Source: Actinacidiphila paucisporea (GTDB lineage Bacteria > Actinomycetota > Actinomycetes > Streptomycetales > Streptomycetaceae). From it: a DNA stretch of 64,000 nucleotides. Where the stretch lies: assembly GCF_900142575.1 (NCBI RefSeq), contig NZ_FRBI01000008.1, forward strand, positions 62,001 through 126,000, read 5' to 3'. Numbering within the stretch: position 1 is the first letter of the stretch; every line of letters starts with the position of its first letter. The notes under the pieces were generated by a model. It ran no database searches and was not told the origin of the DNA. It worked only from the letters and a program-made list of their open reading frames with translations. Positions 1 to 8,902 of this stretch are shown here, one piece after another. The position numbers were made by a program, and so were the translations under genes.

Positions 1-854
1 TCCTCCACCAGCGCCAGCATCGTGCTGCCCGCCGAGGCGATCATCTGGACCTGCTGGACCTGCTCGTCGTTGAGCGGGTCGGCGCCCGGTGCGAGCAGCA
101 GCCTGGTCAGTCCGAGGACACCGTTGACCGGGGAGCGCAGCTCATGGCTCACGTTGGCCCAGAAGCGGGTCTTCGCCTCGTTGAGCAGGCTGAGCTCCCG
201 GGTCTTCTCCTCCAGCTCGGCGTACAGCGCCACCACCCCGCTGTTGGTGGCCTCCAGCTCGCTGGACAGCTCCGCGTACAGCGCCATGACGCCCTGGTTG
301 GTCTCCTCCAGCTCCTGGTTGAGACGTTGCAGCTCCTCCTGGTGGGCGCGGGCCTGCTGCAGTGCGGCCAGCAGATCGTGGTTCTGGCTCCGCAACTCCT
401 CGCCCACACTTACGCCGCCCAGTCCCATCAGCTCCTCGCGTAGCCCAGCAGCCCGCTCGTCGAGGGACTGATACGTCTCCGCGATCGGCTGCCCCAGAAC
501 GACGCGGGGAAACGGGTGCTCCTCCAGCTCGCAGGTGTGGAGCAGCCGCCGGGCCGCCTCCAGCGCCCGTCGCGGTGGGCGCAGGAGGCCCGACCAGCCG
601 AACACGACGGTGATCTGCGGGCGCTCGCCGCCGACCAGCGCGAGCCGGCCCGTCAGCCCGCGGGCGCCCAGCAGGCTCCGGCCCACCTCGCCCACCACCG
701 TCGCCAGCCGTACGGTCTCGGGTTCCGGCACGCCCAGCCGGCGGCAGGCCTCCTGGACGTCCCTGCGCATGGCCAGCATCTTCCGGTCGCCCGTGACGGC
801 CAGTGAGAACAGGACCAGCGGGTCGTCCTCCGAGGCCGCCGGGGCGGCGGTCAC
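1..854 (-). CDS. Sensor histidine kinase, C-terminus cut by window edge
   Basis: About 284 residues are visible; the rest runs off the left edge. The N-terminal 130 residues match no domain I recognise. Residues about 140-225 are a Gln/Glu/Leu-rich coiled coil in which a unit containing ALYAEL occurs twice. It ends at a HisKA box, NVSHELRSPVNG, whose His should be the autophosphorylation site; the ATPase domain must lie outside the window. The GTG start overlaps the stop of the upstream phosphatase (GTGA), so it is the fifth coupled gene of the stressosome operon. No transmembrane segment is visible, so a cytoplasmic kinase fed by the upstream modules is likely (inference). The partner response regulator is not in view. 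Confidence 0.85.
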   Translation of the reverse strand, partial: MTAAPAASEDDPLVLFSLAVTGDRKMLAMRRDVQEACRRLGVPEPETVRLATVVGEVGRSLLGARGLTGRLALVGGERPQITVVFGWSGLLRPPRRALEAARRLLHTCELEEHPFPRVVLGQPIAETYQSLDERAAGLREELMGLGGVSVGEELRSQNHDLLAALQQARAHQEELQRLNQELEETNQGVMALYAELSSELEATNSGVVALYAELEEKTRELSLLNEAKTRFWANVSHELRSPVNGVLGLTRLLLAPGADPLNDEQVQQVQMIASAGSTMLALVE

Positions 855-1894
855 CTGGGCGCCTTGACCACGACGACGCCCGCGTCGTCGCGCCGGGTGC
901 CGGCCTGCCACAGCAGCTGGGCCGCGATGACCGCCGGGGTCTGCCCCGTCAGCCCGGGGAACTGCGCAGGCTGCCAGCGGCTGTTGAGCCCGTCGGAGTG
1001 CAGCACCAGGGCGTCCCCGGGGGGCAGGGCGGCGCTGAAGGTCTGCGGGCGGCCGATGTTGTGGCCGACGATGCCCGGCGTGGACGTCAGCGCCTGCCGG
1101 GACTGCGCGCCGAGGACGAAGGCGGCGATGTTCCCCACCCCGCAGAGCGACACCCGGCGGGCCGGCGGATCGACCCGGGCCACCGCGACGGCGGCGCCGC
1201 GGGTGCCCTTGAGACCGGCGTGGATGTCGGCGAGGATCGCGGCCGGCTCCGTCGCCCTGCTGGTGCGGAACGCCGTTCGCGCCTCGTCGGCCGCCCGCGC
1301 CGCCAGCGGGCCGTGGCCCAGCCCGTCGCACATCATCACCAGCAGGTGCGCGGCGCCCTCGGCGACCGGCTCCTCCCGTACGGCCCAGGTGTCGCCGCAC
1401 TGCGTCTCGCCGCTGATCGGCCGGGTGAGGCCGCTGAGCTGCGCGGCCGAGCCGGGCTCCGCCATGCCGGCCGGCTGGGCGGTGAAGCGGGCGTAGAGGC
1501 AGGTCCCGCGGCCGGGCAGGGTGTGGAGGGCGAAGAAGTCCGCGACCCGGCGGATGGCGCCGAGCCCGCCGCCCGGCGTCCCGGCGGCGGAGGAGCCGTC
1601 GCGCAGGACCGCGCCGACGTCGGGGATGCCGGGCCCGCTGTCCAGTGCCAGCAGCTCGACGGCGGACTGGTCGCCGAAGGCGGCGATCCGCAGGGCCAGC
1701 GCCCCGTCGTCGGCGTGCCGCAGGAGGTTGGCGGCCGCCTCGGTGACCGCGAGCGCGAGGTCGGCGGCCCGGCTGTCGGCGAGCCCCAGCCGGCGGGCCA
1801 GGGCGGCGGCCTCGCGCCGCCCGGCGGAGGCCAGCCCCTCATCGGCCCGCAGCCACAGCACCTCGCCCGCCTCGGCGGGCGAAGCCGCGCTCAC
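851..1894 (-). CDS. ATP-binding SpoIIE-type serine phosphatase (RsbX-like fusion)
   Basis: 347 residues. Residues about 1-135 form an RsbW/RsbT-type GHKL ATPase domain (N-box AVTEAAANLLRHAD, then DSGPGIP and a Gly-rich lid). Residues about 150-347 are a PP2C/SpoIIE-like phosphatase with CDGLGHGPLA, GNIAAFVLG and LHSDGLN. In stressosome operons RsbX dephosphorylates RsbR and RsbS to reset the complex; here the phosphatase carries its own kinase-like domain. The GTG start overlaps the rsbT stop (GTGA). The frame stays open well upstream, but that part overlaps rsbT and rsbS and looks like out-of-frame sequence, so the coupled GTG is preferred. Confidence 0.85.
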   Translation of the reverse strand: MSAASPAEAGEVLWLRADEGLASAGRREAAALARRLGLADSRAADLALAVTEAAANLLRHADDGALALRIAAFGDQSAVELLALDSGPGIPDVGAVLRDGSSAAGTPGGGLGAIRRVADFFALHTLPGRGTCLYARFTAQPAGMAEPGSAAQLSGLTRPISGETQCGDTWAVREEPVAEGAAHLLVMMCDGLGHGPLAARAADEARTAFRTSRATEPAAILADIHAGLKGTRGAAVAVARVDPPARRVSLCGVGNIAAFVLGAQSRQALTSTPGIVGHNIGRPQTFSAALPPGDALVLHSDGLNSRWQPAQFPGLTGQTPAVIAAQLLWQAGTRRDDAGVVVVKAPR

Positions 1895-2319
1895 CGTGCC
1901 CACTTCACGACCACGACATGCGTGCCCTTGCCCGGTTCCGAGACGAGTTCGAACTCGTCGGCCAGCCGGCGCGCCCCGCTCAGCCCCAGCCCCATACCCC
2001 GGCCCGACGACCAGCCGTCGGTCAGGGCCAGGTCCAGATCCGGTATGCCGGGCCCCTCGTCGCGGAAGGCCACCCTCACCCCGGTCTTCCCGCCCCGGCT
2101 GACGATGCTCATCCGCATGTGCCCGCCGCCGCCGTAGGTCAGGGTGTTGCGCGCCAGCTCGCTGGCCGCGGTGACCAGCTTCGTCTGGTCGACGAGCGAG
2201 AGCCGGGCCTGCTGCGCCAGCGCGCGGACCATCTGCCGGGCCTTGACCACGTCGGCGTTGGCGACGATGGGCGCTTCTTCTGCCGCCGATTCCTCGACCG
2301 GCCCCACGCCGGAGGTCAC
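1891..2319 (-). CDS. rsbT: RsbT-like anti-sigma serine/threonine kinase
   Basis: 142 residues, the usual RsbT length. It is a single GHKL ATPase fold: N-box TAASELARNTLTYGGGG, G1 box FRDEGPGIPD, G2 lid GRGMGLGLSGARRL. RsbT phosphorylates STAS residues of RsbS and RsbR in the stressosome; once released it activates a downstream phosphatase or output. Here the likely output is the adjacent SpoIIE-type phosphatase or the histidine kinase (inference). The GTG start overlaps the RsbS stop by GTGA, and its own stop overlaps the next gene the same way, so RsbS:RsbT stoichiometry is probably set by translational coupling. Confidence 0.9.
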   Translation of the reverse strand: MTSGVGPVEESAAEEAPIVANADVVKARQMVRALAQQARLSLVDQTKLVTAASELARNTLTYGGGGHMRMSIVSRGGKTGVRVAFRDEGPGIPDLDLALTDGWSSGRGMGLGLSGARRLADEFELVSEPGKGTHVVVVKWAR

Positions 2320-2693
2320 CGGCCGACCGGACCCTGGTCCCTGGTCCGGCGCAACGCGCCGATCCCCTGCTCCAGGTTGAGCGCGGTGCGCACACCGCCG
2401 AGCGACAGCCCCAGTTCCACCAGCGTCATCGCCACCGCGGGCCGCATGCCCACCACCACGGTCTCCGCGCCCAGGACCCGGGAGATGGCCGCGATGGTGG
2501 CCAGCATCCGGCCCACGAAGGAGTCCACGATCTCCAGCGCCGAGATGTCGATCACCACGCCGTGGGCCCCGGTGTCGACGATCCGCTGCGACAGGTCCTC
2601 CTGGAGGTCCATGACCATCTGGTCCTCCAGGTCGACCTGGATGGAGACCAGCAGCACGTCCCCGATCTTGAGGATCGGTACCCGGTCCGTCAC
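2316..2693 (-). CDS. rsbS: RsbS-like stressosome scaffold, single STAS domain
   Basis: 125 residues made of one STAS domain beginning VPILKIGDVLLVSIQ, typical of RsbS. The phospho-acceptor loop reads ISALEIVDSFVGRML, with the Ser after Asp where RsbT phosphorylates RsbS. RsbS co-assembles with RsbR paralogues into the 1.8-MDa stressosome that sequesters RsbT. The GTG start overlaps the RsbR stop (GTGA) and its stop overlaps rsbT. Family and context agree, so the call is firm; the upstream extension of the frame is discarded because it lies inside rsbR. Confidence 0.9.
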   Translation of the reverse strand: MTDRVPILKIGDVLLVSIQVDLEDQMVMDLQEDLSQRIVDTGAHGVVIDISALEIVDSFVGRMLATIAAISRVLGAETVVVGMRPAVAMTLVELGLSLGGVRTALNLEQGIGALRRTRDQGPVGR

Positions 2694-3535
2694 GCCGTCC
2701 CGCCGATCCCGGCCGCGGCACCGTTCTGCTCGATCCGGTGCAGCGCGTGCCGCAGCGCGTCGGCGAGGGTCGCCTTGGTGGTGATGTCGCCGAACTCGAT
2801 GCCCAGCGCCACTATGGTCTGGGCGATCTGCGGCCGGATGCCGGAGATCGTGCACTCCGCGCCCATCATCCGGGCGGCCACCACGGTCTTGAGCAGGTGC
2901 TGGGCGACCTGGGTGTCCACCGACGGGACGCCGGTGATGTCCACGATCGCGTGCGTGGCGTTCTGGTCGAGGAGCGACTGCAGCAGCTTCTCCATCACCA
3001 CCTGGGTGCGGGCCGAGTCCAGCGTCCCGACCAGCGGTACGCCCACGATGCCGTCCCACAGTTTGACGACCGGGGTCGAGAGTTCGAGCAGCTGCTCGGC
3101 CTGCGCCGAGATGATCTCCTCGCGGGCCTTGGCGTGCACTTCGACGGTGTAGAGCCCGAGGTCGTCAAGCACCCGGCAGAAGCGCGCGTACGTGGCGAGG
3201 TCGCCCGCTTCGACGAGCGCCGACTGCAGCACTTCCTTGAGCGCGAAGAGGCTGGACGCCGTCTCGGTGGGGCTGAAGCCCTGACGGGCCCGGTTGCGCG
3301 ACAGCTCGGTCAGCAGGCTGCGCACCTCCCCGAACGCCTCGCCCTTGGTAGCCGTGTCGCCCTGTCGCAGTGCCACGAGAAGCGCGCGGTACAGCTCCGT
3401 GAGGTCCTGCTGGACCTCCGCGGGAGTGAGTCGCCCGGCCAGCGACGACGTGACGGTGCGTATCCACCGGGCCACGAAATCGTCCTGTCCATCGGCCAGC
3501 AGGCTCAGCAGCCGGTCCGAATCGTCCTGCGCCAT
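2690..3535 (-). CDS. rsbR: RsbR-like stressosome sensor (N-terminal helical domain plus STAS)
   Basis: 281 residues. The N-terminal 150 residues are helical and contain RTVTSSLAGRLTPAEV and a long amphipathic region, as in RsbRD-type or non-heme-globin sensor domains. The C-terminal STAS domain (about 165-275) has the acceptor loop VDITGVPSVDTQVAQHLL, with Thr after Asp as in RsbR proteins. It is the first gene of the five-gene operon, with ATG preceded by AGGAG at a good distance. The signal sensed cannot be told from sequence; no haem, flavin or PAS signature was recognised. Confidence 0.88.
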   Translation of the reverse strand: MAQDDSDRLLSLLADGQDDFVARWIRTVTSSLAGRLTPAEVQQDLTELYRALLVALRQGDTATKGEAFGEVRSLLTELSRNRARQGFSPTETASSLFALKEVLQSALVEAGDLATYARFCRVLDDLGLYTVEVHAKAREEIISAQAEQLLELSTPVVKLWDGIVGVPLVGTLDSARTQVVMEKLLQSLLDQNATHAIVDITGVPSVDTQVAQHLLKTVVAARMMGAECTISGIRPQIAQTIVALGIEFGDITTKATLADALRHALHRIEQNGAAAGIGGTA

Positions 3536-3768
3536 CGTGCACTCCTCTTCGTCCTGCCAAGGGTCCGAAGGGAGACTACGGCATGACGTCGAGGCGCCCC
3601 CGGGGGCGTGACGTCGGGTGGCACAACCCCCTGCGGGGAGACCGAACGGTCGTCTCCCTCGCAGGTCGGAGGGTCACCGAATGCCTGCGGCCGGTGGTTC
3701 GGATCTCCGCCGGACGCTGTCGCGGTCGCTCCGACGGTCAGGGTGGCGTCAAGTCAGGGCGCCGACGG

Positions 3769-4128
3769 TCAGAGCGAGCCGACGGCCAGATCGACCGTGG
3801 GGTAGGAGGAGAAGATCGCGTGCAGCCCGGCGATCCCGAAGACCCGCCGCAGGTTGTCGCTCAGCCCGGCGAGCACGAGCGGCGAGCCGGCCTTCCTGGC
3901 CTGCTGCGAGGCGGTGACCAGCTCGGTGATACCCGCGGAGTCGCAGTAGAGGACACCTGTGAGATCGATCACCACGCCCACCGCTGTGAACTGCGTGTCG
4001 GCGATGACGTCGTGGAGGTCGGCCACCGTGGCGAAGTCGAGTTCGCCGCTGAGGGTGATCAATGTGGGGCCCGCGGGGTGGCGTTCCGCGGTGACGGTCA
4101 GGACGGGGTCCGGATCCGGATCGCTCAC
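3769..4128 (-). CDS. Anti-sigma factor antagonist, single STAS domain
   Basis: 119 residues when started at the GTG just after a strong GGAGGA site; the upstream open frame is Arg/Pro-rich and lacks a second ribosome site. The STAS fold shows LITLSGELDFATV and the acceptor loop LTGVLYCDSAGITELV with an intact Ser. Such proteins bind RsbW-type anti-sigma kinases when unphosphorylated and free the sigma factor. It is transcribed away from the giant hybrid kinase/phosphatase at 4334, whose C-terminal ATPase and phosphatase domains are candidate partners (inference from proximity). Confidence 0.85.
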   Translation of the reverse strand: MSDPDPDPVLTVTAERHPAGPTLITLSGELDFATVADLHDVIADTQFTAVGVVIDLTGVLYCDSAGITELVTASQQARKAGSPLVLAGLSDNLRRVFGIAGLHAIFSSYPTVDLAVGSL

Positions 4129-4333
4129 GATTCCTCCTTCTGGGCGACTGCTGTCCGTGGCCGTGCCTCTCACTCGTCTCGTGGGTCCGCTGTTTGCCTG
4201 TCGATCAGCGGGCAGATACATCCTACGGCGCGTGCCGGGGCCCCGGGCTCGCAACGGTGCGCGGCCGGGGCCCGGCCGCCAGGGAGGTCAGGACGGGTGG
4301 GCTTCGAGGTCGGCGACAGGAGGAAGGTCGAGC

Positions 4334-7300
4334 GTGGCGGGTCGGGACGACGAGGAAGGGCGGCGGCCGGACGCCGCGGGCGGCGGGGTGTTCGCGGGGG
4401 ACGACGAGATCCACCGGGACCTCGCCGCGGTCGACTGGACGTCGACACCTCTGGGGCCGCCGCAGGACTGGGCGCAGAGCCTGCGCACCGCGGTCAGCAT
4501 CCTGCTGTCCTCGCGCTTCCCGATGTGGATGGCGTGGGGTCCGGAGCTGACCTTCTTCTGCAACGCGGCCTACCGTCGCGGCACCCTCGGCCGGAAGTAC
4601 CCCTGGGCCCTGGGCCGCCCGGCGAGCGAGGTGTGGGCGGAGATCTGGGACGACATCGGGTCCCGTATCAGCAGCGTCCTCAGCACCGGAAAGGCCACCT
4701 GGGACGAGGCGCTGCTGCTCTTCCTCGAACGGTCCGGCTACTCCGAGGAGACCTACCACACCTTCTCCTACAGCGCGTTGCGCGACGACGCCGGCACGGT
4801 GGTCGGCATGCTGTGCGTGGTCAGCGAGGACACCGACCGCGTCATAGGTGAGCGCCGCATGGCCACGCTGCGTGACCTGGGATCCGACGTCAACGTCGCG
4901 CGCACGCAGGAGCAGGTGCTGGCGTTCGCCGCCGGGCAGCTCGCGCGCAACGACCGGGACCTGCCCTTCACGCTGACGTATCTGTTCGACGAGGACGGCG
5001 GCGCCAGGCTGGCGGCCAGGACGGGCATGGCTGCGGGGCATCCCGCGGCGCCGGCCCGGCTGGCCGCCGACGACCCGGACGCGGTGTGGCCGGTCCAGGA
5101 GCCGGCCGCGTGCCGTTCCGCGGTGGTGGCTCTGGCCGGGGAGCCCTTCGCCGGGATGCCGTCGGGCCCGTGGCCGCAGCCGCCCGCGCAGGCGCTGGTG
5201 GTGCCGCTGCTGCAGCAGGGCAGCGAGCCCTACGGTTTCCTGGTCGCCGGCCTCAACCGCTACCGGCGGCCGGACGAGGCCACCCGCGGGTTCGTCGAAC
5301 TGGTCGCGGCCAATCTGGCCGCGGGCATCGGGAGCGCCCGCAGCTACCGGGCGCAGCAGCAGCGGGCCGAGGAACTGGCCCAGCTGGACCGCGCGAAGAC
5401 CGCCTTCTTCTCCAACGTCAGCCACGAGTTCCGCACTCCGCTGGCCCTGATCACGGGGCCGACCGAGGAGTTGCGGGCCCGGCTGGCGGGGGCGGACCCG
5501 CAGACGCGCGAGGAACTGGAGGTGATCCGCCGCAACGGGATGCGCCTGGGCAAGCTGGTCAACGCGCTGCTGGACTACTCCCGTATCGAGGCAGGCCGGA
5601 TGCGGGCCGACTACGAGCAGGCCGACCTGGCCACGCTCACCGCGGAGTTCGCCAGCGTCTTCCGCTCGGCCGTCGAAGCGGCGGGGCTGTCCTTCGAGGT
5701 GGACTGCGCCCCGCTGCCGCAGCCGGTCCTCCTCGACCGCGGCATGTGGGAGCAGGTCGTGCTCAACCTGCTCAGCAACGCGCTGAAGTTCACCTTCGAC
5801 GGCGGTATCCGCCTCACCGTGCGCGACGGGTCGGGAGAGGCGGTCGTCACCGTCGCCGACACGGGCATCGGGGTGCCGGAGCAGGAGATCCCGCGGCTGT
5901 TCGAACGCTTCCACCGGATAGAGAACGCCCGCGCGCGCTCCAACGAGGGCAGCGGCATCGGACTGGCGCTGGTCAAGGAGCTGGTGACGCTGCACGGCGG
6001 CACGATCGAGGCGGCCAGCAGGGAGGGGGAGGGCACCACCTTCACCATCCGGCTGGCCTACGGCTCCGGGCATCTGCCACCCGACGCGCGGGTCGGCGGC
6101 CACGGGCGTCCCGCGGTCTCGTCCGTCGCCGAGCCCTACGTGCAGGAGGCGCTGCGCTGGCTGCCCGACCCGGCGGCGTCCGCCCAGGCCGACGCGCCCG
6201 CGAACCCGCCGGGGCCGGGCGGCGGGACGAACCGCGGCGGGGCCATCGACGTGGTGGTCGCGGACGACAACGCCGACATGCGCGAATACCTCACCCGTCT
6301 GCTGCGCGGCGCCGGCCACCGGGTCCGCGCGGTCGGCGACGGCCAGGCGGCGCTGGACGCCGTACGCGCCCACCTCCCCGACCTGGTGGTCGCCGACGTG
6401 ATGATGCCGCGCCTCGACGGGCTGCGGATGGTGGCGAGGCTGCGCGCCGCACCGCGCACCGTGGGGGTCCCGGTCCTGCTGCTGTCGGCGCGGGCCGGGC
6501 AGGAGGCGTCCGTCGAGGGCCTGGAGGCCGGTGCGGACGACTACCTCGTCAAGCCGTTCTCCGCCGCCGAACTGCTGGCCCGGGTCAGGGCGAACGTCGA
6601 ACTCGCCCGGCTGCGCACCCGGCACGCCCGCTGGCGCCGCGCGCTGACGGACTCGATGCAGGAGGCCTTCTTCGTCTGCGACGAGGACGGCGCCGTCGTC
6701 GAGGTCAACGCCGCCTTCGCCGACGTGCTGGGCTACGGTCCCGACAACCTGCCCTACGGCCCCGGCCAGCCCTGGTGGCCGGACGCCGACGCGGACCCGG
6801 AAGGCCACCGGTTGGCCGCCGAGGGCTTCACCGGGCTGGCGCGGCGGTCCGGCAGCAGCCACATCCTGCCCCTGCGCCACCGTGACGGCCACGCGCTGTG
6901 GGTGTCGGCCAGCCTCGCCCGGGTCCAGGACCCGGAGACCGGCGGGCAGATGGTGGTGGGCACCCTCCGCGACGTGACGGCCGAGCGGTACGTCATCCGG
7001 CGCGAGACGGCGGTGGCGGCACTGAGCCTGCGGCTGTCCCAGGCCACCAGCACGGCGGAGTCCCTGGACGGCGCCCTGACGGAGATGCGCGCCCTGTGGC
7101 AGGCCCGGCGCGGGCTGGCGGTGCTCTTTCCCGAGGGCGGCCGGCCCGTGCTGACCGCGACCGGCATCGCCCCGGAGTGGGACGATCTGACCGCCGAGCA
7201 CCGGGCCGCGCTCACCGCCCTTCGCGACGGCCCCTCGCTGACGCCGGCCGGCGACGGGCGCGGCGGTGTGGGAGTCGGCCTCGCGCACCCGCGGGGCCCG

Positions 7301-8503
7301 CTGGTGCTGTGGCTCGACCTCGGCGAGCAGCGGCCTTTCACCGACCAGGACCTCACCCTGCTGTCCCTGCTGGCCGGGCACCTGGTACAGGGCCTCGCCC
7401 GCGCCCACCAGATCGACCAGCAAAGGGAGACGGCCCTGGCCCTGCAGCGGTCCATCCTGGGCCCCGCGGAGCTACCCGAGGGCTTCGCCGTACGGTACGA
7501 GCCCGCGGCGCGCCCGCTGGAGGTCGGCGGCGACTGGTACGACACCGTCGCCCTGTCCGAGGGGCGCATCGGCATCGTGGTCGGCGACTGCGTCGGCCGC
7601 GGCCTGCAGGCCGCCGCGGTCATGGGCCAGTTGCGCAGCGCGTGCCGGGCGCTGCTGCTCCAGGACCCGCGCCCGGACCGGGTGCTCGTCGCACTCGACA
7701 ACTTCGCCGCCAACATCCCCGGGGCGATGTGCACCACCGTCTTCTGCGGCGTCCTCGACCCCGGCACCGGCCGGCTGGCCTACTCCAGCGCCGGTCACCC
7801 GCCAGGGGTGCTGGTCCACACCGACGGCAGCGTCAGGCTGCTCGACCAGGGCCGCTCGACGCCCCTCGCGGTGCGCCCCGCCGACTCCCGCCCCTGGGCG
7901 CAGGCGGAGGTACCACCGCACGCGACCCTGCTGCTCTACACCGACGGCCTGGTCGAACGCCGTCGCCAGCCGTTGACCGAGGGCATCGACCAGGCCGGGG
8001 CGGCGGTGCGCGAGGGCCGGCACGTCGGCGTCGAGGACCTGGCGGCACGCGTCATGGACCGGATGGCCCCGCCCGGGGGATACGACGACGACGTCGCGCT
8101 GCTGCTCTACCGGCATCCCGCACCGCTGTCCGTGAGGTTCCCCGCGGACGCGGCACAGCTCGCCCCGGTCCGCGCGGCGCTGCGCAACTGGCTGAACCAG
8201 TGCGCCCTGCCGCCGCAGACCGTCCAGAACGTGCTGGTGGCCGCCGGCGAGGCCTGCGCCAACGCGGTGGAACACGGCCACCGCGACACGCCCGGGGACA
8301 CCATCCGGCTGCGGGCGGAGGCCCGGTCGGACAGCATGAGCCTGACCGTCTCCGACACCGGGCGCTGGAAGCCGCGCCGGCCCGAGACCAACCAGCACCG
8401 CGGTCGCGGTATCGCGCTCATGCGCGCGCTCATGCAGAACGTCACCGTCACATCAGGTCCCGACGGCACCACCGTCGCGATGCACGCCAGGATCTCCCGA
8501 TGA
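4334..8503 (+). CDS. Giant hybrid sensor kinase / response regulator / SpoIIE phosphatase / RsbW-like kinase
   Basis: 1,389 residues from a GTG 10 bases after AGGAGG; earlier codons in the frame are junk-like. Order: PAS-like sensor (about 30-180, contains PMWMAWGPELTFFCNAAY), GAF-like (190-330), HisKA with NVSHEFRTPLALITGP and His364, HATPase_c (about 470-575, NLLSNALKFTFDGG, ERFHRIENAR), receiver (about 638-760, phospho-acceptor Asp688 in VVADVMMPR), PAS (770-890), GAF-like (900-1030), SpoIIE phosphatase (about 1040-1255, EVGGDWYD and VGDCVGRGLQAAAVMG), and an RsbW-type ATPase at the C-terminus (GEACANAVEHGH). It joins two-component and partner-switching logic in one chain. Its stop overlaps the ATG of the next STAS gene, a probable substrate. 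Confidence 0.9.
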   Translation: MAGRDDEEGRRPDAAGGGVFAGDDEIHRDLAAVDWTSTPLGPPQDWAQSLRTAVSILLSSRFPMWMAWGPELTFFCNAAYRRGTLGRKYPWALGRPASEVWAEIWDDIGSRISSVLSTGKATWDEALLLFLERSGYSEETYHTFSYSALRDDAGTVVGMLCVVSEDTDRVIGERRMATLRDLGSDVNVARTQEQVLAFAAGQLARNDRDLPFTLTYLFDEDGGARLAARTGMAAGHPAAPARLAADDPDAVWPVQEPAACRSAVVALAGEPFAGMPSGPWPQPPAQALVVPLLQQGSEPYGFLVAGLNRYRRPDEATRGFVELVAANLAAGIGSARSYRAQQQRAEELAQLDRAKTAFFSNVSHEFRTPLALITGPTEELRARLAGADPQTREELEVIRRNGMRLGKLVNALLDYSRIEAGRMRADYEQADLATLTAEFASVFRSAVEAAGLSFEVDCAPLPQPVLLDRGMWEQVVLNLLSNALKFTFDGGIRLTVRDGSGEAVVTVADTGIGVPEQEIPRLFERFHRIENARARSNEGSGIGLALVKELVTLHGGTIEAASREGEGTTFTIRLAYGSGHLPPDARVGGHGRPAVSSVAEPYVQEALRWLPDPAASAQADAPANPPGPGGGTNRGGAIDVVVADDNADMREYLTRLLRGAGHRVRAVGDGQAALDAVRAHLPDLVVADVMMPRLDGLRMVARLRAAPRTVGVPVLLLSARAGQEASVEGLEAGADDYLVKPFSAAELLARVRANVELARLRTRHARWRRALTDSMQEAFFVCDEDGAVVEVNAAFADVLGYGPDNLPYGPGQPWWPDADADPEGHRLAAEGFTGLARRSGSSHILPLRHRDGHALWVSASLARVQDPETGGQMVVGTLRDVTAERYVIRRETAVAALSLRLSQATSTAESLDGALTEMRALWQARRGLAVLFPEGGRPVLTATGIAPEWDDLTAEHRAALTALRDGPSLTPAGDGRGGVGVGLAHPRGPLVLWLDLGEQRPFTDQDLTLLSLLAGHLVQGLARAHQIDQQRETALALQRSILGPAELPEGFAVRYEPAARPLEVGGDWYDTVALSEGRIGIVVGDCVGRGLQAAAVMGQLRSACRALLLQDPRPDRVLVALDNFAANIPGAMCTTVFCGVLDPGTGRLAYSSAGHPPGVLVHTDGSVRLLDQGRSTPLAVRPADSRPWAQAEVPPHATLLLYTDGLVERRRQPLTEGIDQAGAAVREGRHVGVEDLAARVMDRMAPPGGYDDDVALLLYRHPAPLSVRFPADAAQLAPVRAALRNWLNQCALPPQTVQNVLVAAGEACANAVEHGHRDTPGDTIRLRAEARSDSMSLTVSDTGRWKPRRPETNQHRGRGIALMRALMQNVTVTSGPDGTTVAMHARISR

Positions 8504-8856
8504 CCACACCTCTCGACCTCACCTGCAGCAGCCGCCCGGACGGCACCGTCGTGCTGGCCGTCGCGGGCGAGGTGGACATGACGAACTCCGACCGGCTCGC
8601 CGCCGCCGCCGACCGGGCCCTGAGCGGGGGTCCCGGCCCGCTGGTCGTCGACCTGAGCGCGGTGGCCTACCTCGACAGCGCCGGTCTGAAGGAACTCCTC
8701 ATCCGCGCCGACCGCATCGAGATCGTCGCCGCCGACATACTCGCCCCGGTGCTGACCATCTGCGGTCTCACCGAACTGACCACCGTCCACGGCCTGGAAC
8801 CGCCGGGCCACCCGGACGGGGACGGATCCACGGGCCCCGCGCGGCCGCCGAGTTGA
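8500..8856 (+). CDS. Anti-sigma factor antagonist (STAS), coupled to the hybrid kinase
   Basis: 118 residues; ATG overlaps the stop of the giant hybrid protein (ATGA). STAS signatures are VVLAVAGEVDMTNSD and the acceptor loop LSAVAYLDSAGLKELL with an intact Ser. The coupling suggests the C-terminal RsbW-like kinase of the upstream protein phosphorylates this Ser and its SpoIIE domain removes the phosphate, making a self-contained switch; this is inferred from gene order. The last 20 residues are a Pro/Gly-rich tail. Confidence 0.88.
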   Translation: MTTPLDLTCSSRPDGTVVLAVAGEVDMTNSDRLAAAADRALSGGPGPLVVDLSAVAYLDSAGLKELLIRADRIEIVAADILAPVLTICGLTELTTVHGLEPPGHPDGDGSTGPARPPS

Positions 8857-8902
8857 CGGCGGGGCCCGGACAGGCGGGGGGCCGGCGGATCGCCCGGAGG
8901 GG

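Noticed and set aside
4223..7423. A 1,066-codon minus-strand open frame opposite the giant hybrid kinase
   Set aside because: Low-complexity Arg/Gly/Pro/His translation; the plus strand encodes recognisable domains. High-GC antisense artefact.
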